Part shown: positions 42,109 through 52,000 of the stretch, piece by piece | How positions within the stretch are numbered: position 1 is the stretch's first letter | Layout of the letters: every line of letters begins with the position of its first letter | NCBI GenBank assembly: GCA_948466185.1 | Contig: CAOJZM010000005.1 | Span: forward strand, 33,980-97,979 | From: an uncultured Christensenella sp. | GTDB lineage: Bacteria > Bacillota > Clostridia > Christensenellales > UBA1242 | Length of the DNA stretch: 64,000 nucleotides | Direction: 5' to 3' | Program-made: the position numbers and the translations under genes | Notes under the pieces: model-generated | Databases searched by the model: none | Told to the model about the DNA's origin: nothing | What the model saw: the letters and a program-made list of their open reading frames with translations, nothing else

Positions 42109-43407
42109 ATGACAAAGGAACTTGAATTTTTATTGAAAATTGTAAAAGACGCTGAAAAAATTTCTAATGAAAATTTCTCTGTGGAGGACAAGATTGGCGT
42201 ATCAAATGGAGATATGGTTACAGACCTCGATGTAAAAATTGAGAAATTCTTAATTTCACAAATAAAGAAAGAGTATCCAAAGTTTGATATTGTCAGTGAA
42301 GAGTTTAACTTTAACAATAAACCAACCAAAAACTGTTTTATTATTGACCCAATTGATGGAACAATAAATTTCGCCAACGGATTACCTTTCTGGGCAATAC
42401 AGGTTGCATGTGTTAAAAACGGCAAAACTGTTGCAGCCGTTGTTGATATGCCAAGAATACACCATTTGTTTTATGCAGATAAAAACGGTGCATTCTTAAA
42501 TGATAAACAAATCCATGTTAAACAGGTACCACTTAATAAAGCTTTGTACGTTGTTGATGGCAGTGATACGCTCGCTTGTTTTAACAGGGTAAATCCAACA
42601 ACCCAACATTATAGACGTTTCGGTGCAGTGTGCACATCGATGGCTTTCGTTTCAGCGGGCTTCATTCATGGTGCGGTGTTTAGAAGTGATAAGGTGTGGG
42701 ATTATGCTCCTGGAATGTACATAAGTCAAATTGCGGGGGCGGAAGTAGCAGACGAACCGGGCTTTCATGCTGTTGCAATGAATAAAGAATTTATGGAAAT
42801 ATTAAAGAAAGAAACCGCAAAGCAAGATAGTAAGAAAAATATATTTGTGCTTCATAGCCTAAACGGCGACACCCTTAAAATGTGGGGGGGGGAGTTGCAA
42901 GCATACTTTTCTGAAAAGGGCATAGAAGTTTTAATGCCCCAGTTTCCAATAAGGGCAGACAGCAGTTATGAAAAGTTTGATAAAATACTCTCTTCATTTT
43001 TAGAGCATGGAAAACTAAATTCCAACTCCATTGTTGTTGCTCATAGTATAGGAAATCCATATTTTATCAGATTTTGCAGGCAGCATAAATTCCTGCCAAA
43101 AGCATATGTTGCTGTTGCACCAAGATTGATTTATAGGGATATTGATATTGTGACTCGCAAGGATTATATGGTCGAAGTTGCAAGGCAGGCGTATACAGTT
43201 AAAGAAGATGTTGCTTTTGTAAAGAAGATAAAAAATAAGGTATGTTTATATTCTGACGAAGAAGGTACTGACCCAAAAGTTTTTGAGAACTTCCTTAAAG
43301 ACACCGGGGCAAAGGAAGTGTATTTAAAAGGATATAATCATTTTGATGGATATCATAGAATATACAAAATTCCAGAACTTATTGACGTCTTGAATGATTT
43401 GATTTAA
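42109..43407 (+). CDS. inositol monophosphatase-family domain fused to RBBP9-like hydrolase, 432 aa
   Basis: Residues about 1-230 are an IMPase-type Mg-dependent phosphatase: SEEFNFNNKPTKNCFIIDPIDGTINFANGLPFW contains the metal-binding DPIDGT, and VWDYAPGMYISQIAGAEV supplies the last metal-site motif. Residues about 243-432 are an alpha/beta-hydrolase of the RBBP9/YdeN type with NIFVLHSLNGD, nucleophile loop VAHSIGNP (Ser about 312), acid in SDEEGTDP and His in GYNHFDGYH. A run of nine G (42884-42892) lies just inside the hydrolase domain. One-base slippage would stop translation soon after the phosphatase. I know of no common fusion of these two. Confidence 0.85.
   Translation: MTKELEFLLKIVKDAEKISNENFSVEDKIGVSNGDMVTDLDVKIEKFLISQIKKEYPKFDIVSEEFNFNNKPTKNCFIIDPIDGTINFANGLPFWAIQVACVKNGKTVAAVVDMPRIHHLFYADKNGAFLNDKQIHVKQVPLNKALYVVDGSDTLACFNRVNPTTQHYRRFGAVCTSMAFVSAGFIHGAVFRSDKVWDYAPGMYISQIAGAEVADEPGFHAVAMNKEFMEILKKETAKQDSKKNIFVLHSLNGDTLKMWGGELQAYFSEKGIEVLMPQFPIRADSSYEKFDKILSSFLEHGKLNSNSIVVAHSIGNPYFIRFCRQHKFLPKAYVAVAPRLIYRDIDIVTRKDYMVEVARQAYTVKEDVAFVKKIKNKVCLYSDEEGTDPKVFENFLKDTGAKEVYLKGYNHFDGYHRIYKIPELIDVLNDLI
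42884..42892 (+). repeat. G9 homopolymer in coding sequence
   Basis: Nine consecutive G bases in an AT-rich genome, in frame at Trp-Gly-Gly-Glu of the fusion protein. This is a classic length for replication slippage. Loss of one G brings a stop about 11 codons later. Confidence 0.9.
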
Positions 43408-43433
43408 AAAATATGCAGACAGCATATTTTTTT
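43406..43433 (+). terminator. terminator of the dnaB-to-phosphatase cluster
   Basis: AAAAAATATGC and GCATATTTTTT form an 11-base stem around AGACA, beginning within the stop codon. Confidence 0.85.
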
Positions 43434-43482
43434 ATTGCTCAATTTGGGGCGTTTTGTGCTAGAATAAGGAAAAGGAGTTAAT

Positions 43483-44781
43483 ATGACGATAATTTATGTG
43501 TTGCTTGGTGTTTGCTTGCTGTTGCAGGTTGTGAGTCTTATTCTATTTTTTAGATCTAAAAAGGTGGGGCTTACAAACAGGGATAAAGAGGATATTAAAA
43601 ACGCACTCAAAGATGATGTGGAATATATCAGCAAATCTTCGGGAGAGTTGCAACGCGTTAACAATGAAAATATGATGCAAACGATCAGGCTTTTTCAGGA
43701 GAATTTGACAACCAATCAAGCTTCCCTTGAAAAGAGGGTGTATGACCTTATGAGGCAACTTGATGAGCGTATGCAAAACATCTCCAAAATGCAAGAGGAA
43801 AAGCTAAATCAAATGATGCTATCAAATGAGAAAAATATCAAATCGCTTCAAGAAGATAACAATAAACAGCTTGATAAAATGCGTGAAACCGTGGATGAAA
43901 AGTTGTCTAAAACGATTAATGAGCGTTTTGAGCAGTCTTTCAAGGTGCTTTCAGAGCAACTTAACAGTGTTTATAAGTCACTTGGCGAAATGCAAAACAT
44001 TGCAAGCGATGTTGGCAATCTGACAAAAATGCTTTCAAATGTCAAAACAACTGGCGTGTTTGGCGAAATTCAACTCGGAGCTATTCTGGAACAAATGCTG
44101 ACAAAAGAGCAGTATATGACAAACTTTGTGACGGGAGAAGGAAGGGAGCCTGTTGAATTTGCAATCAAACTGCCAGGAATAGACGAAGGGGACTATGTCT
44201 ATATGCCAATTGACAGTAAATTCCCTTACACCGTTTATAGTGATTTGCAAAACGCATACGACAACAATGATTTTGACCTTGTTAAGCAAAAGAAAGAGCA
44301 ACTTAAAAACACCATCAGAGGAATGGCAAAGGATATCAACACAAAATATATCTGTCCACCAAAAACAACAAACTTTGCCGTTATGTTCCTGCCAGTTGAG
44401 GGGCTCTATGCAGAGGTTGCTAAAATGGGCTTAATTGAAGAACTTCAATCAAAGTTTAATGTTACAATTGCAGGTCCAACGACGATGTCCGCACTTTTGA
44501 ATAGTTTGCAGATGGGTTTCCGCACCCTCGCAATTCAGAAGAAATCCGGGGAGGTTTGGAAAATTCTTGGTGCTGTGCGTACTGAATTTGAAAAATTCAA
44601 TGTTATCGTTGAAAATATAAGAAAGCGCTTTGAGGGCGCAAGCAAAGATTTTGATACCCTTATCGGAACGCGTAGCCGCCTTATTGCAAGAAAACTTAAC
44701 ACAGTTGAAAGGTTGGATTCAGATACATCAGTTAAGGTCCTTGGGCTTGATGATATAGGAGATGGTAACGGAGAAGAATAA
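43483..44781 (+). CDS. rmuC: DNA recombination protein RmuC, 432 aa
   Basis: RmuC-family proteins limit inversions at short inverted repeats and carry a PD-(D/E)XK nuclease-like core. An N-terminal membrane helix (IYVLLGVCLLLQVVSLILFF) and a coiled-coil of about 120 residues precede the core. The core shows GVFGEIQLGAILEQML, then VEFAIKLPGIDEGDYVYMPIDSKFP near residues 225-250, which contains the conserved D-S-K nuclease site, and the GPTTMSALLNSLQMGFR segment. Length and order are normal. AAAGGAG precedes the ATG. Confidence 0.95.
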   Translation: MTIIYVLLGVCLLLQVVSLILFFRSKKVGLTNRDKEDIKNALKDDVEYISKSSGELQRVNNENMMQTIRLFQENLTTNQASLEKRVYDLMRQLDERMQNISKMQEEKLNQMMLSNEKNIKSLQEDNNKQLDKMRETVDEKLSKTINERFEQSFKVLSEQLNSVYKSLGEMQNIASDVGNLTKMLSNVKTTGVFGEIQLGAILEQMLTKEQYMTNFVTGEGREPVEFAIKLPGIDEGDYVYMPIDSKFPYTVYSDLQNAYDNNDFDLVKQKKEQLKNTIRGMAKDINTKYICPPKTTNFAVMFLPVEGLYAEVAKMGLIEELQSKFNVTIAGPTTMSALLNSLQMGFRTLAIQKKSGEVWKILGAVRTEFEKFNVIVENIRKRFEGASKDFDTLIGTRSRLIARKLNTVERLDSDTSVKVLGLDDIGDGNGEE

Positions 44782-44810
44782 AAAACATCGGAAGCAATCC
44801 GATGTTTTTT
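44781..44810. terminator. bidirectional terminator between rmuC and the MGMT-like gene
   Basis: AAAAACATCGGA and TCCGATGTTTTT form a perfect 12-base stem. It serves both convergent genes. Confidence 0.92.
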
Positions 44811-45117
44811 AATTAAAATGAAATTTGTATTCTTCTAAATCAACGCAATAGTTTTTATCCACCCTTACTCCCTCGGCTTCAAGACGTGCCTTTTGTGCAT
44901 TTATACCGCCAAAAGCGAAACCGGTGCAAAGTGAACCAAATCTATTTACAACTCTATGGCATGGTATAAGCGCTGTGTTTGGATTTGCATGTAACGCCCA
45001 GCCCACCTGCCTAGCCATACGTGGATTGCCGCAAGCACGTGCTATGTCGCCATAAGTGGAAACATACCCCTCAGGAATTTGCTGTACTTTTTTATAGACT
45101 TTTTCAAAGAAATTCAT
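44809..45117 (-). CDS. O6-alkylguanine alkyltransferase-like protein (MGMT/ATL), 102 aa
   Basis: Only the C-terminal DNA-binding and active-site domain of the MGMT family is present. IPEGYVSTYGDIARACG is the recognition-helix region, HANPN and IPCHRVV (Cys about residue 53) the active site. The Cys is retained, so alkyl transfer is possible; ATL proteins, which only flag damage, usually replace it. The usual N-terminal domain is missing, as in short bacterial Ogt variants. AAAGGCGG precedes the ATG. Confidence 0.85.
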   Translation of the reverse strand: MNFFEKVYKKVQQIPEGYVSTYGDIARACGNPRMARQVGWALHANPNTALIPCHRVVNRFGSLCTGFAFGGINAQKARLEAEGVRVDKNYCVDLEEYKFHFN

Positions 45118-45179
45118 ATTTTACCGCCTTTGTATAGTGAAAGTATAGCACATTTTGAATCAAAAGCGTAAATAAATAT

Positions 45180-45383
45180 ATGGAAAACTGTTCTGAAAGT
45201 CGATTTAATATGAGCCCCGAGGAGCTTGTTGCACTCGCTTCAAGCCTTTCGATCTCACTGTCACAGACTTTTTGCAAGGAGGACCTTGAAACCTTGAAAT
45301 GTTTTTTTGCTACACTTGCATCTAATATTGGACTTATTCAACGTCAATGTAAACATCTGGACAATAACAAAAAATCTGTTTAA
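45180..45383 (+). CDS. small protein of the DUF6774 type, 67 aa
   Basis: MSPEELVALASSLSISLSQTF at about residues 11-31, followed by LETLKCFFATLASNIGLIQ, matches the short helical pattern of a protein found widely in clostridia (DUF6774-like; recognised by pattern only). Function is unknown. No clear ribosome site precedes the ATG; TAAATA ends five bases before it, so a leaderless start is possible but the -35 is weak. It ends in a terminator shared with the convergent epimerase gene. Confidence 0.65.
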   Translation: MENCSESRFNMSPEELVALASSLSISLSQTFCKEDLETLKCFFATLASNIGLIQRQCKHLDNNKKSV

Positions 45384-45403
45384 GTTATTAAACAGATTTT
45401 TTA
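45370..45403. terminator. bidirectional terminator
   Basis: AAAAATCTGTTTAA and TTAAACAGATTTTT form a perfect 14-base stem with loop GTTA. It includes the stop codon of the small plus-strand gene. Confidence 0.9.
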
Positions 45404-45426
45404 TCAGATTTTAATTTAAATTCAAT

Positions 45427-46626
45427 TTATTCCATTTCATTATTAGGAGTAAAGCAATGTACATACTCTTCGTTTACTTGCACCTGTGCACGCAATACGC
45501 TGTCCTCTCTTTGCATTTTTTCGCTTAACTGATCCCAAATATATTTTCTCTCATATTCAGTCAAATCCTCATATTTTTCAAGTTCTCTTGCCATGATTTG
45601 TTGTCTTTCAAGTGCGGAGCGTGCAGGAGGAACGATAACCGCACCTTTTTTTGATAGATCTTTTGTTTTATCCTGTGTTGTTAGTTCGCTTATTGTTCGG
45701 CTTGGGCTGTTCCAAGGTTCAATTGCAATAAAATGCTCTTGTCCTTCCTCTTGTGCTTTTCTTGACCATAGTATCAATTCGGGTTGGGTGGTGTGCATGG
45801 ATAGATACTCAATTACATTGCCGTCGGGCTTTTTATAGAGCAATACCAAATCTGCCTCAGCAATGCCACCATAATGAACGGATTTGTCAGGAGAGATGAC
45901 ATCAGTATAAATGTCTATAAGCTGTCCTTCTTGCAAAGCACAACTCTCTTCACAACCCTTCTTCTTTTTTAAGTTTCTGATTTCAAGCCTATAATCACTA
46001 GGATTTCCATGCAATTTAAACGCAGGGTGCCAGCCTTGACCTGCCACCATTGGCTTGTTATCATTATTTTGTGCATGAGATTCATAACAGATACTGCCAT
46101 TGTCTGTCAAACTATAAACAAGGCTATGGGCAAACTTATATGGGTATTTGTCCCAAGTTTCGTTTAGTTCATCGGTGATTGTAAGGACGATATCGCTGTT
46201 CTGAGCCTCATATATACCAGTATGCTCATTTAAATTTACTTTGCTTAGTACTTTATATTCTTCACTTTGAGCAAAACCATGCTGACCCATTTGATAAACT
46301 CCACCATTATGGAAATATGTGGTGTTCTTTCCAAGTTTTTGAAGTTTGTGCCTGCCAGAGAAAGTTCCATCTTCATTATATATAGGCTCGCCAAACCTGT
46401 CGTTTTCTGAGCCCATGGGGCCAGGGTTAGGGAATAGATTTTTTGCTGTTGCTGCCCATGCTGGTTGAACAGGCTTGGTTTCATCTTGACTGTCTAATGC
46501 ACCTTGATACATCACTTCAAGTCCGTTAACCTTCCAGCTAACTACTTGTGCACCAATTGTGTCCACAGTCAGTACGTCCTTGCCATTTTTTACTTGAACA
46601 TATCTTGATAAATTCTTTTTACTCAT
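45427..46626 (-). CDS. aldose 1-epimerase (galactose mutarotase)-family protein, 399 aa
   Basis: The first 300 residues fit the mutarotase beta-sandwich fold: GAQVVSWKVNGLEVMYQG, FPNPGPMGSENDRF, QMGQHGFAQSEEYKV (with a catalytic-type His) and AGQGWHPAFKL (second His), with Glu in AIEPWNSPS. The family interconverts anomers of aldoses; this member resembles the LacX/YeaD-like branch more than GalM. The last 80 residues form a charged helical extension (ERQQIMARELEKYEDLTEYERKYIWDQLSEK) that is not usual. GGAGG precedes the ATG at 46626; an earlier in-frame ATG lies upstream of that site. Confidence 0.83.
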   Translation of the reverse strand: MSKKNLSRYVQVKNGKDVLTVDTIGAQVVSWKVNGLEVMYQGALDSQDETKPVQPAWAATAKNLFPNPGPMGSENDRFGEPIYNEDGTFSGRHKLQKLGKNTTYFHNGGVYQMGQHGFAQSEEYKVLSKVNLNEHTGIYEAQNSDIVLTITDELNETWDKYPYKFAHSLVYSLTDNGSICYESHAQNNDNKPMVAGQGWHPAFKLHGNPSDYRLEIRNLKKKKGCEESCALQEGQLIDIYTDVISPDKSVHYGGIAEADLVLLYKKPDGNVIEYLSMHTTQPELILWSRKAQEEGQEHFIAIEPWNSPSRTISELTTQDKTKDLSKKGAVIVPPARSALERQQIMARELEKYEDLTEYERKYIWDQLSEKMQREDSVLRAQVQVNEEYVHCFTPNNEME

Positions 46627-46703
46627 AAGTCCTCCATGTGACACTCTTCCAACAGTATAAGTAGGCTTTTGTATTTTAAAATTGTTTTTTGTTTATGATT
46701 AAA

Positions 46704-47230
46704 TTAGTTAATAAGATCATCTAGGCTTTTTCTAGGTCTTTGTGCAGGGGATTCGTCAGGGTATCCGATAGTAACAGCAGAGAATAATTCTAAATTTGTA
46801 TTAACCATAGCAGATATTTCGTCTTTAATATACCAAGTATCTGCTATCCATAAAGAACCAAGGCCTAAACTTGTTGCTGTCAAAAGCATATTTTCAATAG
46901 CTCCACCAATTGACAGAGTGTCGCTTCTTTCCCATGGACTTTCAGAATCCCTAAAAATCAATATCAAAATTGGTGCCTGCTCAATAGCAATAGAAGTCCC
47001 TAAAAGACTTGTACCATTATTTTTGTTGTTTTCATGCCAATTTCTCATCATCTTTGCGATTTTGTCTTTTCCCCCCCCCGCGAGATGTGAAATTTCCAGG
47101 GTTGTCTATTTTTTGCAGAAGGAGCAAGTCTTGCGGCGTTCAATATTTCTATAATTTTATCATCTTCAACGGCTGTATTGTTATATCTTCTGATTGAGCG
47201 TCTTTGTTTTATGGCGTTTGTCAAATCCAT
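46704..47230 (-). pseudogene. nitroreductase, frameshifted at a G9 tract
   Basis: The first frame reads MDLTNAIKQRRSIRRYNNTAVEDDKI and on to APSAKNRQPWKFHISRGG, a standard FMN-nitroreductase N-terminus. It then fails after G9 (C9 at 47071-47079 on the plus strand) and stops at 47048. The rest continues in another frame: RNWHENNKNNGTSLL, IGGAIENMLLTATSLGLGSLWI and ending DDLIN. One added G (or two lost) joins both parts into a 175-residue protein. AAAGGAGA precedes the ATG. It could be a phase-off allele or a dead gene. Confidence 0.88.
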
Positions 47231-47267
47231 TTTGATTCTCCTTTAAAAAGTGAGTATAGTATAGAAA

Positions 47268-47372
47268 TGGAGCGAAAGACGGGATTCGTTCTGACCTGCT
47301 GAAAGTGGGTCTAGTGGCCGGGCGCGCAATCTTCTTCGACCGCCCCGACCGCAAAGCGGGTGAGAATCCCTA
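47268..47372. other. tRNA-Gly-derived mosaic fragment
   Basis: 47268-47288 (21 bases) is identical to the 3' end of the neighbouring tRNA-Gly (47395-47415), in the same direction. Next to it, 47301-47317 (GAAAGTGGGTCTAGTGG) and 47356-47370 (GCGGGTGAGAATCCC) resemble the 5' D-arm and T-arm of a tRNA in the opposite orientation. No complete functional tRNA can be drawn. The piece is GC-rich. Confidence 0.6.
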
Positions 47373-47394
47373 CCTAAGTTTCTATATTATATTG

Positions 47395-47469
47395 TGGAGC
47401 GAAAGACGGGATTCGAACCCGCGATCCCCAGCTTGGGAAGCTGATGCCATACCACTAGGCCACTTTCGC
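47395..47469 (-). tRNA. tRNA-Gly (anticodon CCC)
   Basis: On the minus strand the acceptor GCGAAAG pairs with CTTTCGC. The D arm GCCTAGTGGTATGGC, anticodon loop TTCCCAA, T arm GCGGGTTCGAATCCCGT and encoded CCA are all present. Confidence 0.95.
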
Positions 47470-47561
47470 ATATGTTGCTATTATATAAGATTAACTTTTT
47501 TTTGTCAAATAATAATTAATCAAAGCATAATCTTTAAAATATTTTAAACAAATAATTAAAT

Positions 47562-47600
47562 AAAAAATACACAAATTTATTGTTTTTTTGTGCATTTTTT
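47562..47600. terminator. probable terminator of trpS
   Basis: Read on the minus strand, AATGCACAAA pairs with TTTGTGTATT through one G-U pair, followed by a T run; it is symmetric and might act both ways. Confidence 0.6.
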
Positions 47601-47609
47601 ATTTATTTT

Positions 47610-48665
47610 TTATTTATTTAAAAATTTTTCATAATTTATTCCCATTGCGCCATGTATTTCTTGTATCTTTTTTGCTGCAATTTTGCTCATTTTTTTGCCA
47701 TTATTAAATAGCATTTCATACACCTTGTCAATATTCTGTTCAAGCTCGGCACGTTTTGCTCTGATAGGGGAGAGTATCTCTTCAAGTACATTATTTAAAA
47801 ATAATTTTACTTTCACATCACCAAGTCCACCTTTTTGGTAATGGGCTTTAAGTTCGTCCATATTTTTATATTCTGAAAGATATTTTTTAAAATGTTCATC
47901 TTTTGCAAAAGCGTCAAGATATCCAAACACAACGTTTCCTTCAATTTTGCCGGGATCGGACACTTTTATGTGTGTTGGGTCGGTATATGCGCTCATAATT
48001 TTTTGTTTCACTGTCGCTTCATCATCGCATAGGTATATACAATTTCCCGCAGATTTACTCATTTTTAATTTGCCATCAGTGCCAGGAAGTCGGGCGCTCA
48101 TGCTTTCTTTTGGGATGACCGCTTTCGGCATTTTAAAAATAGGGGCATAAGTGGAATTGAAGCTTTGTGCAATCTCACGTGTTTGTTCAACCATTGGCGC
48201 TTGATCGTCGCCAACAGGGACAATTGTGGTGTTGAAAGCCAAAATATCTGCCGCTTGACTGACTGGATAGGTTAAAAATCCAGCAGGAATGGTGTTTTCA
48301 AAGCTGCGTTGCTTAATTTCTTCCTTAATCGTAGGATTACGTTTTAAGCGGGAAACCGTAACCAAGTTTAAAAAATATCCGGTCATTTCAAAAAGCTCAG
48401 GTACTTGCGATTGGATAAAAATGGTGGTTTTGTTTGGGTCTAATCCCGCAGAAAGCAGATCAATTGCAACTTGTATGACATTGTTTTTAACTTTGTCCAC
48501 ATTTTTAGCGTTATCCGTCAACGCTTGAGTGTCTGCAATCATCACAAAAAAATTATCATAATCACCTTTATTCTGAATTTCAAGCATTAATCGAACCGCA
48601 CTTGAGTAGTGACCCAAGTGCAAATTCCCTGTGGGACGTATTCCTGAAAGAATAGTTTCTGACAT
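47610..48665 (-). CDS. trpS: tryptophan-tRNA ligase, 351 aa
   Basis: This class I synthetase charges tRNA-Trp. GIRPTGNLHLGHY near residue 8 is the HIGH-type motif, ADTQAL follows, VGDDQAPMVEQTREIA is the tryptophan-site region, and KLKMSKSAGN at about residues 198-207 is the KMSKS loop. Length is normal for TrpRS. AGAGGAAT precedes the ATG. Confidence 0.96.
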   Translation of the reverse strand: MSETILSGIRPTGNLHLGHYSSAVRLMLEIQNKGDYDNFFVMIADTQALTDNAKNVDKVKNNVIQVAIDLLSAGLDPNKTTIFIQSQVPELFEMTGYFLNLVTVSRLKRNPTIKEEIKQRSFENTIPAGFLTYPVSQAADILAFNTTIVPVGDDQAPMVEQTREIAQSFNSTYAPIFKMPKAVIPKESMSARLPGTDGKLKMSKSAGNCIYLCDDEATVKQKIMSAYTDPTHIKVSDPGKIEGNVVFGYLDAFAKDEHFKKYLSEYKNMDELKAHYQKGGLGDVKVKLFLNNVLEEILSPIRAKRAELEQNIDKVYEMLFNNGKKMSKIAAKKIQEIHGAMGINYEKFLNK

Positions 48666-49016
48666 ATAATTCCTCTTTTTCTTTATTTATGCTAAGTATA
48701 CATCAAGTTTGCAATATTAGTCAATTCAATTTAGAGAAAATAAAAAAATTATAGAAAATAAATAAATTTAAATATTTATCAAAAAATACTATAAAAATAG
48801 CAAAAAAATCTAAATAAATTGCTATTTTTATTAAAATTATTAAATTATAAAAAATTTCTTAATTTATACGATTATTTTTGCAAATATTGGGGTATAAAAA
48901 TATTATTTAAAAATAAATATTATTAGCTGATTTTGTTTGCTTTTGTCGAGAGGTTGTTATATAATTTACTCGTAGAAAACTATCTGCTTGACGGGTTGGT
49001 TTCAAAAGGAGATATC
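48666..49016. other. 351-base AT-rich gap between divergent trpS and the giant protein gene
   Basis: Nearly pure A/T from 48720 to 48930, with long A and T runs that may bend DNA. No gene is seen. A promoter for the giant gene lies at its right end. Confidence 0.7.
48937..48965 (+). promoter_or_regulatory. promoter of the giant surface protein gene
   Basis: TTGCTT, 17 bases and TATAAT; transcription from about 48972 leaves a 45-base leader ending in AAAGGAG before the ATG at 49017. Confidence 0.65.
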
Positions 49017-52000
49017 ATGAAAAGAAAACTGTTAAAAGGATTTTACTGTGTGGCAATTATGCTTCTATCAGCAGGTGCTATTTGCTTTGCTCCATCATTA
49101 AAGGGACAAGGCGATTTTGCGAATGAAGCTGCTAATGAAACAGACGTTATGCTTTCAAGCGGACTGGCGAATAATTCCAGTGCTTTTGCCGAAACAGTAA
49201 ATGAGGAAGAGACGCTAACTCGATGGGATAGCAAATTTTCAAACATGTCAAAAGCAGAGGTGGAAGCACTTGCCGCAACTGTTGAAAGCTCAACAGCGAC
49301 AAGACCAGATGGTACATATCACTTGATTGCAAGCGTAGATGATCTTGCAATGGTTTCATATCAAATTCTTAATGGAAACACTACATGGGCAAGTTACAAC
49401 TATGAACTTACTGCCAACTTAGATTTATCTGGTTCTCTTTGGACCCCTATCGGAACTCGTGGTAATGCGTTTAAAGGAACTTTTTATGGCGGAAATCGCA
49501 CAATCACTAATATCTCCGTAGCAACCATTTCAACAACATCAGATGGTTATGCGGGACTTTTTGGTTATACCAGTGGTGCAAAGATCTCCAATACTATTAT
49601 TAACGGTTTTAAATATTCAGACGCATCAAGCACCACATATGCAGGGGCATTGATTGGATATGCTGGGGCGAATACTATTGTGTCAAACTGCTATAGCATT
49701 GGAACAAGCGGAATTACTGCTGGTATTGGCACTTGTGAATCAACCGTTAAAGTTTATCGTGGTGGTAGCCGAGATGGCGTTACAGCCCATTATACAACAG
49801 ATGCAGCGATCAACGGTGCATTTACAGTATCAAATGGTACATATACAAGTGGATATGCTGTAACTTATATTTGTGGTAGCGGTGCGGGCATTGTTAAATA
49901 TTCTTCAAGAACATCTTGGTCATCAACACAATACATATATCAAACCTATGGTTCAAATATAACAACCAGCGGAACAGTGCAAGATTCTTTCGGAAACTAT
50001 GGTTCAATGCCAGGTAAGAGATCAGACGTTATGAGAGACCAATCTGGTAACTTTGCAATTAAAGAGGGTTATGCCTTTACTTTTAAAACGGGATCAACAA
50101 CAATTACAGACTTGACAGCTGTCTCAACATTAAAGTCAAATGGACTTCTTGTAAATCTTGCATGGGCTACAAAAAATTATACTGTAAATATTCATTATGG
50201 ATATAACAAAACAAACGGAACAGAAAGAACTGAAACTAGATCAGTAGGAAATGACTTTAGATTTGATGGACAAATCTTACCTTCATCTTTAACAAGAGTG
50301 GGCTATACTCTTGCAAGTCAAAAGTTTGGCACTTCCACAGGTACAAGCGTAGGGCAGGCTGGAGCTTGCTATGTCGGCGATTCTGCTGGACTTTCGGGAA
50401 CTACATATCAGCTTTATCTTGGCTGGACTGCAAAAACTAACATTGCTTATAATATAGATTACACAAATGCAACAAGTGACGCTGGGTTTAATCCTGCAAA
50501 TGCGGTTTCAAGCATGACTCTTAAAGAAGGGGCAACAACTGTGAATCCAGCAGCTGGGACAACCTATGATTATGATGTAACAAATCACACATCTTCAAAC
50601 ACAGTCACAATTGAATTAACTTTGAATTGGGGATACTCACTCGCAACGGGTTCAGCCAATTTCAATTCATCAAAGCCAACCATGTCAAATGCAGGGGTTT
50701 ATCTTGTGTTTGGGTCTGGATCTTATGATACATATATACCAACATCAGCAAGTATTACTGGCAATGAAACCTTAAATAAAAAAACTTATACCATTACAAT
50801 ATCCAATCTCGTTGGAAGTGGGCAAATTTATTTAGCGTTTGTCCGTGATGTCATAGACGTAACACTTGACGGTGAAAATGTTACATGGCAGTTATCAGGA
50901 CTTGCCAATGCAAAAGGTGGAACATCCCCAGTTTACACATCTCTTGGAAGCACAACTGCTGCGCAAACCACACTTTCAACACGTGTAGGTGAAAAATTTA
51001 AGCTTACAGCAACAAGATCAAAAGCTGATTATTTTATAACAGAATATGGCTATTCTGGTGTTGCGGGAACTTACGGCGGAGACGCTCCAACAGTGAGTGG
51101 TACAAAAGATGCAACTTATGATCACTATACAGATTACTCTTGGGAGATTTCTCAATTTATTTCAACAAGTTCTGGTGCAGACAGATATTTCACCGCAAAA
51201 GCAAGGGCGTTAACAATCAACATTGTTATAAAGATTGTACATAACGAAACATACTCAGGTGCAACACTTGCAACTGCGGGGGTCAAAGATCACAATGAAG
51301 TGACCAATGATACACTTACCATGAGTGCAAACATTGTGGAAGGCGCCGTTATAGCATTCATGCAAGAAAATGCTTATTATGCACTTTCTTCTGCAAGCAA
51401 CAAAGCAACCATTACATCTACCAATCCAGATGAAACACCTTCATTAGAAACTTTGGAAGTTTCAACAGAGGGGTATAAACGTCATGAATTTACCTTTAAT
51501 CCAAAAATTATAGACAATAAAGGTACTCCTACATATACAATCACTTTTAACGCAGTGCCACAAATTTATAATGTTAAAGCACAAATTGTTATTAATGGTT
51601 CTGCTATAGATAACGCAACAGCAGCAAAATTCTTCAGTAGTTTCCCTGAACTTGACACCAAATTGCACGAAGGCAAACCAAACTCAGGGTTTAGCAATGA
51701 GGCTTTCGCCTTTGAACTTTCAGCGTTGGGACAAATGTATCTTATCTTTGACCAATTGGAAGGTGGTGAAAATAAGATTGTTGTTGAGCCAGACGAAAAT
51801 GACACAAGACCTGGAACTTGCGGCACTTTGGAAAGTACAACTTTCTATCATGGCACAAAAGATTCTATCATAACTGCTTATTTAAATTACAAAACTTTTA
51901 ATATTGCATTCTCAAACGAGGCAGTCATCTCTGGTGTAAACAACACAAGTGATGATGCAAGTTTAGCAGATGCTATAAACTCATTGATTGATACCACAGG

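Noticed and set aside
47305-47547. 80-codon frame across tRNA-Gly
   Set aside because: Most of the frame is the complement of tRNA-Gly and its relic.
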